Source: an uncultured Bacteroidales bacterium (lineage in GTDB: Bacteria > Bacteroidota > Bacteroidia > Bacteroidales > UBA932). Taken from it: 64,000 nucleotides of DNA. The DNA is taken from NCBI GenBank assembly GCA_905235085.1, contig CAJOKD010000011.1, forward strand, positions 1 to 64,000, in the 5' to 3' direction. The number at the start of each line of letters is the position of its first letter. Position 1 is the stretch's first letter. Below the pieces are notes generated by a model. It was given only the letters and a program-made list of their open reading frames with translations. It was not told the origin of the DNA and ran no database searches. Made by a program: the position numbers and the translations under genes. Below, piece after piece: positions 28,863 through 38,936 of this stretch.

Positions 28863-31346
28863 CTACACTCCCCTGCCGGCACGGATGATCTGCTGTGCAG
28901 TCGTCTGGTTGCTTGAAGGGACATAATCCTTGAGCGGGACGATCTTCTCGTTGATCGCATCCAGGAACCAGGATGGCTGAGGGAAGAAGGACTCCTCAAG
29001 TTCGTGGCAAGGGGTGATCCAGTTGCGGGAACCCAGTACCACAGGGGCGGCATCCAGGTCGTCGAAGGCCATTTCAGTGATGTTGGCCGCAAGGTCGTTG
29101 AGGTACGATCCGCGGGCGCAGGCATCTCCGGCAATGATGATACGGCCTGTCTTCTTGACCGACTCGAGCACCTTTCCGTAATTGAAAGGAACCAGGGAAC
29201 GGGCGTCGATGACCTCGGCTTCCATTCCGTACTTCTCCTTCAGCAGGTCGGCTGCCTCGAGGGCACGGTACAATGTGGCACCGATGGAGAGGAAGGTGAT
29301 ATCCTTGCCTTCCCTCTTGATGTCCGGCTCACCGATAGGAATCTCGTAATATCCCTCAGGTACTCCACCCTGATGGAACATTTCGCCCTTGTCGTATATC
29401 CTCTGGCTCTCGAAGAAGATGACCGGGTCGGTACCCTGGAGTGCGGAGTTCATGAGACCCTTGGCATCGTACGGGGTTGCAGGGAAGCAGACCTTGAGGC
29501 CTGGTATATGCGTGCACAGCGATGTCCAGTCCTGAGAGTGCTGGGCGCCGTATTTGGATCCTACGGAAACCCTGACGACCACCGGCATCTTTAGGATATT
29601 GCCGGACATCGCCTGCCACTTCGGGAGCTGGTTGAATATCTCGTCTCCGCAGCAACCGAGGAAATCGCAGTACATAATCTCAGGGATAACCCTTCCTCCG
29701 CACATCGCATATCCGATAGCCGTGCCGATGATGGCGGCCTCGGCGATAGGAGAGTTGAACAGGCGGTGATACGGCAGGGCTTCGGTAAGGCCGCGGTATA
29801 CGGCGAAAGCACCACCCCACTCACGGTTCTCCTCACCGTATGCGATGAGGGAAGCATCCTTGTAGAAACGGTCCACGATAGCCTCGAAAAGACCGTCCTT
29901 GATGTTGTATACCTTCATCTTGCTGACCGGTTTCCCGTCCTTGTCGAGATAGAATCTCTCCTTGCCGGCGATTTGCTTGACGCGAGGATTCTCCTCGAGC
30001 GGCATCAGCACGTCAGGCTTGGCATCGCTCAGGGAATCGATGCTCTGGTTGGAGAACATCATATCACCCAGAAGCTCGTCCTTGTCCTTGAGGTCCATCC
30101 TCGGAGAAAGGTCGAAATCGATAGCCAGTTTGTAGCACTCGAATATATTGGCGTTGACATCGTTGCGGATGGCGTCGAGGTCGGCCTGGCTCACGAGTCC
30201 TGCCTCCTTGAGTTTCTCTCCGAAGGCTACGATGCAGTCTTCCTTCTCCCAGGCTGCGATCTCCTCCTTTGTACGGTAAGAGCTCTGGTCGCTTGGGGAG
30301 TGTCCTGAATAGCGGTAGGTCACGACATCCAGAAGAGCCGGACCCTTCTTGTCGAGAAGGTATGCCTTCTTGCGCTCGAAAGCATCGATGACAGCGAGAG
30401 GATTGTATCCATCCACCCTTTCCGCGTTCATCGCATCTGCCTTGAAGCCCGAGCCCAGACGTGCAGGGAACGTATATCCCATCGTCTCGCCCTTGGTCTG
30501 GCCACCCATCGCATACTGGTTGTCCATCACGTTGAAGAGGACTGGCAGGCCACCCTTCATATCACCTTCCCAGAGCGTGTTGAACTGGTCCATCGAAGCG
30601 AAAGTCATACCTTCGAGGACAGGTCCGCGGGCCATTGCGCCATCTCCGAGATTTGCCACGACTATACCCTTCTTGCGGTTGACCTTCTTGAACAGGGCGG
30701 CACCCACTGCGATAGAACCTGAACCACCGACTATGGCATTGTTCGGATAGATGCCGAAAGGAGTGAAGAACGTGTGCATCGAACCTCCGAGGCCCTTGTT
30801 GAAGCCGGTAGTGCGCGCGAATATCTCGGCCATCGCACCATAGAGGAGGAAGCGGATTCCGAGTTCCTTGACATCCTTGCCGGAATATGCTTTCTTGGCT
30901 ACGTCCAGGGTCGCTCCGTCCCAGAAATCCTCCATTACTTTCTGAAGCTCGGCATCAGGCAGTATCTGGATGGACCTGAGTCCCTTGGCAAGGATCTCTC
31001 CGTGCGAACGGTGGCTTCCGAATATGAAATCGTCGGTGTCGAGCGCATAGGCCATACCGACAGCGGCGGCTTCCTGTCCTGCCGAAAGATGGGCCGGTCC
31101 AGGATTGTTGTAAGCTACATCGTGATATCCACCCATGGTCTTGACCGAATTGAGCATAGTCTCGAATTCGCGGATATATGACATATCGCGATAGATGCGG
31201 AGGAGGTCCTCCTTGGTATAATGTCCTCCTTCGATTTCTTCCTTCACCGTCTTTTTGTACTGCATCACCGGAATCTCAGGGAGCTTCAGAACGTGCTCCT
31301 CAGGACGCAGTGTCTCGTTGGGATCGATGTAAAGTGCTTTTGGCAT
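28863..31346 (-). CDS. 2-oxoacid dehydrogenase E1 component, fused alpha and beta subunits
   Basis: ThDP motif GDGAMARGPVLEGMTFASMDQFNTL...NVMDNQYAMGG in the N-terminal half; beta-type YGEENREWGGAFAVYRGL, SPIAEAAIIGTAIGYA in the C-terminal half. Confidence 0.9.
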   Translation of the reverse strand: MPKALYIDPNETLRPEEHVLKLPEIPVMQYKKTVKEEIEGGHYTKEDLLRIYRDMSYIREFETMLNSVKTMGGYHDVAYNNPGPAHLSAGQEAAAVGMAYALDTDDFIFGSHRSHGEILAKGLRSIQILPDAELQKVMEDFWDGATLDVAKKAYSGKDVKELGIRFLLYGAMAEIFARTTGFNKGLGGSMHTFFTPFGIYPNNAIVGGSGSIAVGAALFKKVNRKKGIVVANLGDGAMARGPVLEGMTFASMDQFNTLWEGDMKGGLPVLFNVMDNQYAMGGQTKGETMGYTFPARLGSGFKADAMNAERVDGYNPLAVIDAFERKKAYLLDKKGPALLDVVTYRYSGHSPSDQSSYRTKEEIAAWEKEDCIVAFGEKLKEAGLVSQADLDAIRNDVNANIFECYKLAIDFDLSPRMDLKDKDELLGDMMFSNQSIDSLSDAKPDVLMPLEENPRVKQIAGKERFYLDKDGKPVSKMKVYNIKDGLFEAIVDRFYKDASLIAYGEENREWGGAFAVYRGLTEALPYHRLFNSPIAEAAIIGTAIGYAMCGGRVIPEIMYCDFLGCCGDEIFNQLPKWQAMSGNILKMPVVVRVSVGSKYGAQHSQDWTSLCTHIPGLKVCFPATPYDAKGLMNSALQGTDPVIFFESQRIYDKGEMFHQGGVPEGYYEIPIGEPDIKREGKDITFLSIGATLYRALEAADLLKEKYGMEAEVIDARSLVPFNYGKVLESVKKTGRIIIAGDACARGSYLNDLAANITEMAFDDLDAAPVVLGSRNWITPCHELEESFFPQPSWFLDAINEKIVPLKDYVPSSNQTTAQQIIRAGRGV

Positions 31347-31367
31347 ATCGTTGTTGTTTATTTGGTT

Positions 31368-32753
31368 TTACTTGATTGAAAAAGCGACCTCCTTGATGAT
31401 CTCGGAAACGGTCGGATGAGGGAAGACTATCTCCCTGAGCTGTTCAAGAGTCATTTCAGTCTCTATGGCGATGCATCCGCTCTGGATGATTTCGGAACAA
31501 GGATTGCCGAGCATATGCATTCCGAGGACCTCGTGATGCTTCTTTCCTACGATGATCTTGCATATCCCTTCGCCTCCTTCATTCTCAGCCACGAACCGGC
31601 CTGAGAAAGCCATCGGAAGCTTGACCACTGAATATTCCTTGCCGGAAGCAGCCGCCTGTTCCTCGGTAAGTCCGACTCCGGCGACCTCAGGGTTGGTATA
31701 AACGATTCCAGGGATGGCATCGTAACGCATATGGTCTTCCTTCCCGAGTATGTTGTTGACTGCTACCTCACCCTCGCGGCTCGCGGTATGGGCGAGCATC
31801 GAGAAACCGGTGACATCTCCGGCCGCATAGATGCCAGGGATATTGGTGCGCATCCTGTCATCCACCTTGATGCCGACCGGCTTTCCGGCCTTGTTCTCGA
31901 GGAATGCCACGCCGATATTCTCCAGGCCGAAGCCCTGAAGGTTGGCCCTGCGGCCTACGGAAACCAGGATCTTGTCGCCGGACACTCTCTGTACGTTGCC
32001 GTCCGGATCCTCATATACCACCGTATTCCCTTCAATGCCGGTTACCTTGCTCCTGAGGCAGAAAGTGACGCCCTTCTTGGCGTATATCTTCTGAAGCAGG
32101 GAACTGATCTCGTCGTCAAGCGGGCCAAGGATCTTGGGGAGCATCTCGATCACGGTAACCTTCGTGCCGAGGGTGCTGTAGAATGCGGCGAACTCCATTC
32201 CGATGACTCCGCCTCCGATGACTACCAGTTCCTCCGGCCTTTCCTCGAGAGAAAGGATCTCACGGTTGGTAACTATGACGTCGCCTGCTTCCTTGAGGCC
32301 GGGGAAAGGAGGGACTGCAGCTTCGGAACCGGTGCAGACCAGGAGGTTGCGGCCGACATATTCCTGTCCGGCGGCCTCCACGTGGATGCCCTCGGAATCT
32401 CGTCTGAGGATATTCGCGCTTTCAGCGACGACTTCCACGCCGTTGCCTCTCATCGCAGCCTTCACTCCACCTACGAGCTTCTTGACTACCTTGTTCTTGC
32501 GGGCTACGATTTCGCCGTACTTGAACTCTGGCTCCGCTGAATAGACACCGTAATGGTCGCCCGTCTTGGCGTAGTTGTATACCTTGGCGCTATACAGAAG
32601 GGTCTTGGTCGGGATGCAGCCTTCGTTGAGGCATACACCTCCCAGGGACTTCCTTTCGAAAAGAACCACTTTCAAGCCAGCCGCGCCGGCCCTTTCGGCA
32701 GCCACGTATCCGCCGGGGCCGCCGCCGATAATCATAAGATCGTACATTGCCAT
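31368..32753 (-). CDS. lpdA: Dihydrolipoyl dehydrogenase (E3)
   Basis: IIGGGPGGYVAAERAGAAGLKVVLFE, GGVCLNEGCIPTKTLL, HPTVSEIIKEVA. Confidence 0.95.
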   Translation of the reverse strand: MAMYDLMIIGGGPGGYVAAERAGAAGLKVVLFERKSLGGVCLNEGCIPTKTLLYSAKVYNYAKTGDHYGVYSAEPEFKYGEIVARKNKVVKKLVGGVKAAMRGNGVEVVAESANILRRDSEGIHVEAAGQEYVGRNLLVCTGSEAAVPPFPGLKEAGDVIVTNREILSLEERPEELVVIGGGVIGMEFAAFYSTLGTKVTVIEMLPKILGPLDDEISSLLQKIYAKKGVTFCLRSKVTGIEGNTVVYEDPDGNVQRVSGDKILVSVGRRANLQGFGLENIGVAFLENKAGKPVGIKVDDRMRTNIPGIYAAGDVTGFSMLAHTASREGEVAVNNILGKEDHMRYDAIPGIVYTNPEVAGVGLTEEQAAASGKEYSVVKLPMAFSGRFVAENEGGEGICKIIVGKKHHEVLGMHMLGNPCSEIIQSGCIAIETEMTLEQLREIVFPHPTVSEIIKEVAFSIK

Positions 32754-32771
32754 ATCGTTTTATTTTCAGAT

Positions 32772-34103
32772 TCAGAATTCAACATCGAGAGTCTCTATCT
32801 CGACGGCCACCTGCTTGAGGAAGCGAGTGGCTTCTCCGCCGTCGAGTGCCCTGTGGTCATAGGTCAGCGACAGGCCGAGATAAGGCACGAAGGCGATCAC
32901 TCCGCCGCCGATATCCTTCGGACGAGGGACTATCGTACCGACTCCGAGTATACCGCTCTGCGGGATGTTGATGACCGGAGTGAACCACTCCACTCCGAAA
33001 CCTCCGAGATTGGACACCGTGAACGATGCCGCCTCCGATGAAAGCAGGTCAGGATTGATGCTTCCCTTCTTGCAGTCGTCGGCAACCTTCTTGAGCGCCT
33101 TGCTCAGAGCGATGATGTCCAGTTTCTCGGCGTGAGGGATGCAAGGAACCATAAGCCCCCTTTCGGTATCGACGGCGCAACCGAGGTTGACGGTATTGAA
33201 TATCCTCATGGAATCCCCTAGACAGTGGGAATTGACCTTCGGGAATTTCTGCAGGGCCTTGATGACGGCGTAGCACACGAAGTCGTTGATGGTGATGTTC
33301 GCATCGATCTTTCCCTCTTCCAGGGCCCTCTTGGCTTTCTTGCGGAGAGCCTGGATGGTCCTTGCATCAGCGCCGAGCATATGGGTGAGCTGGGCGGAGT
33401 TCTGCAGGGAATTGAACATCGATTTCGCGATGAGCTTGCGCATATTGGACATCTTCTCCACCGTGAAGTCTCCGTCCGTGGTCTGTGCAGGAGTCCATTC
33501 CTTGAGGTCGGATCCCTTGACCATCCCACCGGGGCCGGATCCGCGGAGAGGAGCCTGCCATCCACCTGCGCCGGCTATCGACTTGGCAAGGCCGGACAGA
33601 GGTGCGCCCTGGGCTGCTTCGATGTCACGTGCGATTACCCTGCCGCCAGGACCGGATCCTGCCACCAGTTCCGGATCGATTCCTTTCTCGCGGGCAAGTT
33701 TCCTTGCTCTTGGCGAGACCGGAGCTCCGGGTACGGCTGCAGCAGCACCGAACTCAGGCTCGGCAGCATCCACCTGCGCTTCTTCCACGGCCTGTGCCGG
33801 TTCTGTCCCGGAAGGAGACGGAGCCGCTGATTCGGATGAAGGGGCGAACTCCTCGAAAGACTCGCCGGGCTCACCGATGACCATAACGTTGGAAAGGCAA
33901 GGAATCTCATCGTTCTCGCTATAGAAGCAAGCCAGGACGGTACCCTCTACCTTTGACTCTTCATCGAAAGACGCCTTGTCTGTCTCATAACTGAACAAGA
34001 CGTCGCCCACTGCCACCTTGTCACCTACCTTCTTCTTGAATTCCGTAACTATGCAGCTCTCAACAGACTGTCCCTGACGGGGCATTATAACAACTTGTGC
34101 CAT
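32772..34103 (-). CDS. Dihydrolipoamide acyltransferase (E2)
   Basis: Lipoyl domain (YETDKASFDEES), PSBD (VSPRARKLAREKGIDPELVAGSGPGGRVIARDIE), catalytic DHRALDG. Confidence 0.93.
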   Translation of the reverse strand: MAQVVIMPRQGQSVESCIVTEFKKKVGDKVAVGDVLFSYETDKASFDEESKVEGTVLACFYSENDEIPCLSNVMVIGEPGESFEEFAPSSESAAPSPSGTEPAQAVEEAQVDAAEPEFGAAAAVPGAPVSPRARKLAREKGIDPELVAGSGPGGRVIARDIEAAQGAPLSGLAKSIAGAGGWQAPLRGSGPGGMVKGSDLKEWTPAQTTDGDFTVEKMSNMRKLIAKSMFNSLQNSAQLTHMLGADARTIQALRKKAKRALEEGKIDANITINDFVCYAVIKALQKFPKVNSHCLGDSMRIFNTVNLGCAVDTERGLMVPCIPHAEKLDIIALSKALKKVADDCKKGSINPDLLSSEAASFTVSNLGGFGVEWFTPVINIPQSGILGVGTIVPRPKDIGGGVIAFVPYLGLSLTYDHRALDGGEATRFLKQVAVEIETLDVEF

Positions 34104-34124
34104 TTATAAAAGATTTAATCATTA

Positions 34125-34132
34125 CAAAGTTA
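34125..34132 (-). promoter_or_regulatory. Bacteroidota -7 element (TAACTTTG) upstream of E2 gene
   Basis: CAAAGTTA on the plus strand ~22 bp upstream of the E2 start; no clear -33 element seen. Confidence 0.4.
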
Positions 34133-34159
34133 AAATTTCTATCTGAGATAAAAAAGGCT

Positions 34160-34167
34160 TATATTTG
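34160..34167 (+). promoter_or_regulatory. Bacteroidota -7 element (TATATTTG) upstream of transketolase
   Basis: TATATTTG ~52 bp upstream of the start codon. Confidence 0.4.
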
Positions 34168-34218
34168 TACGAATGATGAGAAAAAGCATAAATCAAATTC
34201 AAAATATCAAATAAAGAA

Positions 34219-35064
34219 ATGCAATCGAAAGAAGATCTGAAAAAGATTGCCTCGCAGATCAGGAGAGACATCATCAGGATGGTCGTCGAGGCTAAGTCCG
34301 GACACCCCGGAGGGTCGATGAGCAGCACCGATTTCATGACGGCGCTTTACTTCAACGTTATGGAGCAGGACCCTGCCGTTTGGACACGTGACGGAAAGGG
34401 ACAGGATATGTTCTACCTGTCCGCCGGACATCTTACCCCGATGTACTATTCAATCCTTGCAAGGGCCGGTTATTTCCCTATATCCGAGCTCGGCAGTTTC
34501 AGGAAGTTCGGCAGCCGCCTCCAGGGACATCCGTCCATCAGGAAGGGCCTTCCGGGAGTAACCCAGACTGCAGGTTCCCTGGGACAGGGCCTGTCCGTGG
34601 CGGTAGGTTCCGCCCTCGCCAAGAGAGCCGACAAGGATCCACATACCGTATATTGCCTCTGCGGTGACGGAGAGAGCGAGGAAGGAGAAATCTGGGAAGC
34701 CGCTTTGTTCGCCGCCCACCACAAGGTAGACAACCTGATCGCTATGACCGACCGCAACTTCCAGCAGATCGACGGCAACACCGAAGATGTCGGCGGACTG
34801 GGAGACCTGGAAGCCAAATGGAAAGCCTTCGGATGGGAAACCATAGTGGCTGACGGACACGACTTCGACGCAATTCTGGACGCTTTCGCCAAGGCCAAGG
34901 CAGCCAGGGGCAAAGGCAAACCTGTGATGATACTCTTCATCACCGAGATGGGACACGGAGTCGACTTTATGGCCGGCACCCACAAATGGCACGGCAGCGT
35001 ACCAAACGAAGAGCAGTGCAAGAACGCCCTGAGCCAGCTTGAAGAGACATTGGGAGACTTTTAA
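34219..35064 (+). CDS. Transketolase, N-terminal (ThDP-binding) subunit
   Basis: AKSGHPGGSMSSTDFMTALYF, HPSIRKGLPGVTQTAGSLGQGLSVAVGSAL, CGDGESEEGEIWEAALFA. Confidence 0.93.
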   Translation: MQSKEDLKKIASQIRRDIIRMVVEAKSGHPGGSMSSTDFMTALYFNVMEQDPAVWTRDGKGQDMFYLSAGHLTPMYYSILARAGYFPISELGSFRKFGSRLQGHPSIRKGLPGVTQTAGSLGQGLSVAVGSALAKRADKDPHTVYCLCGDGESEEGEIWEAALFAAHHKVDNLIAMTDRNFQQIDGNTEDVGGLGDLEAKWKAFGWETIVADGHDFDAILDAFAKAKAARGKGKPVMILFITEMGHGVDFMAGTHKWHGSVPNEEQCKNALSQLEETLGDF

Positions 35065-35078
35065 AATCGGACAACATT

Positions 35079-36029
35079 ATGAAAAAATACACTGACAAAG
35101 GAAAGAAAGACACCCGAAGCGGTTTCGGACAGGGGCTCCTGGAAGCCGGGAAAATCAACCCGAAGGTAGTGGCTCTCACCGCAGACCTGAAAGGCTCCGT
35201 CAAGATGGATGCCTTCGCTGCCGAATTCCCTGACAGATATTACGAGTGCGGCATCGCCGAAGCGAATATGGTAGGTGTAGCTGCCGGTATGGCCATTTCC
35301 GGCAAGGTACCGTTCATCGGTTCCTTCGCAGAATTCGTGACCGGAAGGGTATATGACCAGCTCAGGATGGAAGTCTGCTATGGCAAGGCCAATGTCAAGA
35401 TCGCATCTTCCCACGCCGGTATCACCCTCGGCGAGGACGGGGCCACACACCAGACGATGGAAGACATCGCCCTGATGAGGGCTCTTCCGGGAATGGTGGT
35501 CATCAATCCTTGCGACTGGACCCAGACCAAGAACGCTACCATCGCTGCGGCAGGATACGACGGACCGGTCTACCTCCGTTTCGGAAGACCGAAAGTCGCC
35601 GACTTTATGCCTGACGAGCCGTTCGAGATCGGAAAGGTATATGTCCTGAACGAGGGCAAGGATGTCACGATCGTAGCCACTGGACATATGGTATGGGAAG
35701 CCCTCAAGGCTGCCGAAGTACTGGAAGCTGAAGGCATCTGCGCAGACGTCCTGGACGTCGCCACCATCAAGCCTCTGGACACCCACGCAATCATCGCTTC
35801 CGCGATAAAGACCGGTGCTGTGGTAGTGGCTGAAGAGCATAATATGGCAGGAGGTCTCGGCGAACTTATCGCCGGAGTTCTCGCCGCCAGCTCCCCTAAG
35901 CCTATCGAATATGTGAACGGCAAGGATGAGTTCGGCCAGAGCGGTACTCCTGCTGAATTGCTCGCCGCCTACGGCATCGACGCCGACCACATAGTCGAAG
36001 CTGCAAGGAAAGTCATCGAAAGGAAATAG
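35079..36029 (+). CDS. Transketolase, C-terminal subunit
   Basis: ECGIAEANMVGVAAGMAISGKVPFIGSFAEFVTGRVYDQLRMEVCY, HAGITLGEDGATHQTMEDIALMR. Confidence 0.93.
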   Translation: MKKYTDKGKKDTRSGFGQGLLEAGKINPKVVALTADLKGSVKMDAFAAEFPDRYYECGIAEANMVGVAAGMAISGKVPFIGSFAEFVTGRVYDQLRMEVCYGKANVKIASSHAGITLGEDGATHQTMEDIALMRALPGMVVINPCDWTQTKNATIAAAGYDGPVYLRFGRPKVADFMPDEPFEIGKVYVLNEGKDVTIVATGHMVWEALKAAEVLEAEGICADVLDVATIKPLDTHAIIASAIKTGAVVVAEEHNMAGGLGELIAGVLAASSPKPIEYVNGKDEFGQSGTPAELLAAYGIDADHIVEAARKVIERK

Positions 36030-36066
36030 CCGGACATAAGGAACGGCAAAATCCATAAAAAAAGCA

Positions 36067-36103
36067 AAAGACCCGGAAGGATTCACCCTCTTTCCGGGTC
36101 TTT
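36067..36103 (+). terminator. Rho-independent terminator downstream of transketolase
   Basis: Perfect 12-bp stem AAAGACCCGGAA/TTCCGGGTCTTT with 13-nt loop. Confidence 0.8.
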
Positions 36104-36153
36104 GTATCTATCTTGCCACCGGTCGTCCGACTGGACGGACGCCTCAACTGACT

Positions 36154-36852
36154 ATGAGAATCAAGGAACTGTGTGAAAAGGAAAGACCACGCGAGAAACT
36201 GCTCGCAGAAGGTGCCGGAAGGATGAGCAACGCAGAATTGCTGGCCATCCTGATCGGGTCCGGCACAAGGAACGAAAATGTATTGGAAGTCGCCAACCGG
36301 CTGCTTTCCCTGGGTGAGGGCAAACTATCTGTGATAGCCGGAATGGACCAGGCCGGAATGAAGACCCTGAGCGGGATCGGAGACAACAGGTATGCTGCTA
36401 TAGCTGCCGCCTTCGAACTCGGGAAAAGATGCTGTCTTGAAGACCCGGGTATTGAGAAGACCCCCGTCAGGGGCCCTTCATCCATATACAGGATGATGCT
36501 GCCCCATATGAAAGGATTGGACCACGAAGAATTCTGGGTAATCTTCCTCAATAGGGCCAACTACGTGATATGCAAGGAGATGATCAGCCTGGGAGGGATA
36601 GGCGCCACCGTAGCGGAACCAAGGCAGATAGTGAAGAGAGCCTTGGACAAGCACGCGACCGGACTGATCCTGGTCCACAACCATCCTTCGGGGAATCCGG
36701 AGCCTGGAGAAGCGGACAGGAGCCGGACGAGCGCCATGAAAAAGGCTGCGAACACCTTCGACATAGCCCTGCTGGACCACGTCATCATTACGGATGGAAG
36801 CTATTTCAGCTTTGCCGAAGGACGGACCGAGGATTGCAGCCCCGGCGCCTGA
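36154..36852 (+). CDS. radC: RadC/JAB-domain DNA repair-like protein
   Basis: ERPREKLLAEGAGRMSNAELLAILIGSGTRNENV, VHNHPSGNPEPGEADR. Confidence 0.93.
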   Translation: MRIKELCEKERPREKLLAEGAGRMSNAELLAILIGSGTRNENVLEVANRLLSLGEGKLSVIAGMDQAGMKTLSGIGDNRYAAIAAAFELGKRCCLEDPGIEKTPVRGPSSIYRMMLPHMKGLDHEEFWVIFLNRANYVICKEMISLGGIGATVAEPRQIVKRALDKHATGLILVHNHPSGNPEPGEADRSRTSAMKKAANTFDIALLDHVIITDGSYFSFAEGRTEDCSPGA

Positions 36853-36857
36853 AAGGA

Positions 36858-37511
36858 TCAGAGTTTGTCGCCGAATGCGAGGTCGCCCGCATCACCGAGG
36901 CCAGGAACTATGTAAGAATGGCTCGTGAGTTCCTCATCCACGGCAGCGGTCCACAGGCAAGTGTTGTCCGGCATCCTCTTCTGGAGATATTCAATGGCAT
37001 AGATGCTGGCGATCGGGCATATGAAATGGGTGAACGCAGGGTCACCGTTTTCATCTATTATCCTGTTGTAGGCTATCTCGATGGAGGCTCCCGTGGCGAG
37101 CATAGTATCCGCGAGAATCAGGGTCTTGCCGGTCAGGGACGGACAGGTGCAGTATTCGATGTTGATATGGAAATCATCTCCCTTGTCATACTTCCTGTAG
37201 GCAGCCACGAAAGCACTTTCGGCAGAGTCGAAGACATCCAGCAACCCACGGTGGAGAGGAAGTCCGGCACGCAGGATAGTAGCTATCACAAGCTTGGTGT
37301 CATAGGTGTTGACAGTGGCAGTGGCAAGCGGTGTGTCGATATCCTTCGGACTGTATTCCAAGGACTTGCTCAGTTCGTATGCGAATATGTGGCCCAATCT
37401 TTCAAGATTGAAGCGGAAACGCATACGGTCTTTCTGGACCGTCTTGTCGCGTAGCTGCGCGATGATGTTGTTGAGAACCGAATCGGTCTCACCGATGTTG
37501 ATGACTTTCAT
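36858..37511 (-). CDS. upp: Uracil phosphoribosyltransferase
   Basis: ATILRAGLPLHRGLLDVF, LILADTMLATGASIEIAYNRI. Confidence 0.9.
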   Translation of the reverse strand: MKVINIGETDSVLNNIIAQLRDKTVQKDRMRFRFNLERLGHIFAYELSKSLEYSPKDIDTPLATATVNTYDTKLVIATILRAGLPLHRGLLDVFDSAESAFVAAYRKYDKGDDFHINIEYCTCPSLTGKTLILADTMLATGASIEIAYNRIIDENGDPAFTHFICPIASIYAIEYLQKRMPDNTCLWTAAVDEELTSHSYIVPGLGDAGDLAFGDKL

Positions 37512-37522
37512 ATTCAGGGGTT

Positions 37523-38935
37523 TTATAGTTCTTTCCTCAGCCTGGCCTTAGGGATGTCCAGCTGGTCGCGGTATTTCGCTATGGTACGGCGCGCTACCTT
37601 GTACCCACGCTTGCTCATCTCTGAAACGAGCTGGTCGTCGGTAAGCGGCTTCCGTTTGTCCTCCGAATCCACACATTCGCGGAGAGCCTTCTTCAGCTCC
37701 CTCGTCGAAACTTCCTCACCTTCCTGGTTCTCAAGACCTTCCGAGAAGAAATACTTGAGAGGGTATATTCCGAAATGAGTCTCTATGTACTTGCTGTTCA
37801 CCACCCTGGAAATGGTCGAAATATCGAATCCGGTCTTCTCGGCAATGTCCTTGAGGACCATCGGCCGGAGGTTGGACTCGTCTCCGTCCATAAAATAATC
37901 GTGCTGATATTCCAGGATAGCCTTCATAGTGCTCTCCAGGGTATTGTGACGCTGCTTGAGCGCCTCCACGAACCATTTCGCGGAATCCAGTTTCTGCTTG
38001 ACGAATGCTGCGGCTTCCTTCTGCTGACGCTCAGAGGATCCCTGGGCATCCGCAAGGAGTTCCGCATATTTCTTGTTGACACGGATCTCCGGAATGGAGA
38101 AACGCGGCATACTGAGCTTCAGTTCCCCGTCCACCAGGTCCAGCACGAAATCGGGAACGATCTGCTGAGCCTGGTCGTTGTAAGAATCATCGATCTGGCC
38201 GCCCGGCGCAGGATTGAGCTTGACTATCCTGGCCATCGCAGACTTCATCTCCTCCTCGCTCAGTCCAAGCTTGGAAATGATCTTCTGGAAATGCCTGTTG
38301 GAAAACTCGGTGAAATAGTCCCTGATTATGGTCTCGGCCAGCTGCACATCCTTGGCCTGCTTGAGCGACTTGAGCTGCAGCAGGAGGCATTCCCTCAGAT
38401 CCCTTGCTCCTACGCCGACCGGTTCGAATTCCTGTATGACCTTTATCATCCTCAGGACTTCTTCCGGATTAGAATGTATGTTGGCTCGGAATGCAAGGTC
38501 GTCGACTATGCTGTCGATATCCCTACGTAGATATCCGTCCTCGTCCAGGCTTCCGATGATGAAAGCGGCCACATCGCGATCGTGCTTGGAAAGGTTCCGG
38601 TACCCGAGCTGTTCCATAAGGCTCTGGGTGAAACTCTCCTTGACCGAAAAAGTGTTGTACTGGGGACGTTCGTCCTTGCCGTAATTGTTGACCCTCAGCT
38701 TGTAAGCCGGAATATCATCGCTGTCATCGATCTCGTCGATGGAAACGTCCTTCGGCTCGTCGTTGTCGTCTTCCTTCTCGGGAGCCGGCGAATCGTCCAG
38801 CACAGGATTCTCCTCAAGCTCAGTCTTCACGCGCTGCTCCAGCTCCTGGATCGGGAGCTCTATCAGTTTGATAGTCTGGATCTGGAGAGGAGAAAGCTTC
38901 TGCTGCTGCTTGAGTTCGAGTCCTTGCTTGAGCAT
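37523..38935 (-). CDS. rpoN: RNA polymerase sigma-54 factor
   Basis: LKQGLELKQQQKLSPLQIQTIKLIELPIQELEQRVKTELEENP; RpoN box ARRTIAKYRDQL. Confidence 0.97.
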   Translation of the reverse strand: MLKQGLELKQQQKLSPLQIQTIKLIELPIQELEQRVKTELEENPVLDDSPAPEKEDDNDEPKDVSIDEIDDSDDIPAYKLRVNNYGKDERPQYNTFSVKESFTQSLMEQLGYRNLSKHDRDVAAFIIGSLDEDGYLRRDIDSIVDDLAFRANIHSNPEEVLRMIKVIQEFEPVGVGARDLRECLLLQLKSLKQAKDVQLAETIIRDYFTEFSNRHFQKIISKLGLSEEEMKSAMARIVKLNPAPGGQIDDSYNDQAQQIVPDFVLDLVDGELKLSMPRFSIPEIRVNKKYAELLADAQGSSERQQKEAAAFVKQKLDSAKWFVEALKQRHNTLESTMKAILEYQHDYFMDGDESNLRPMVLKDIAEKTGFDISTISRVVNSKYIETHFGIYPLKYFFSEGLENQEGEEVSTRELKKALRECVDSEDKRKPLTDDQLVSEMSKRGYKVARRTIAKYRDQLDIPKARLRKEL

Positions 38936-38936
38936 A

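Noticed and set aside
35061-36086. 341-aa minus-strand ORF
   Set aside because: Antisense to the C-terminal transketolase gene, which has strong family motifs.
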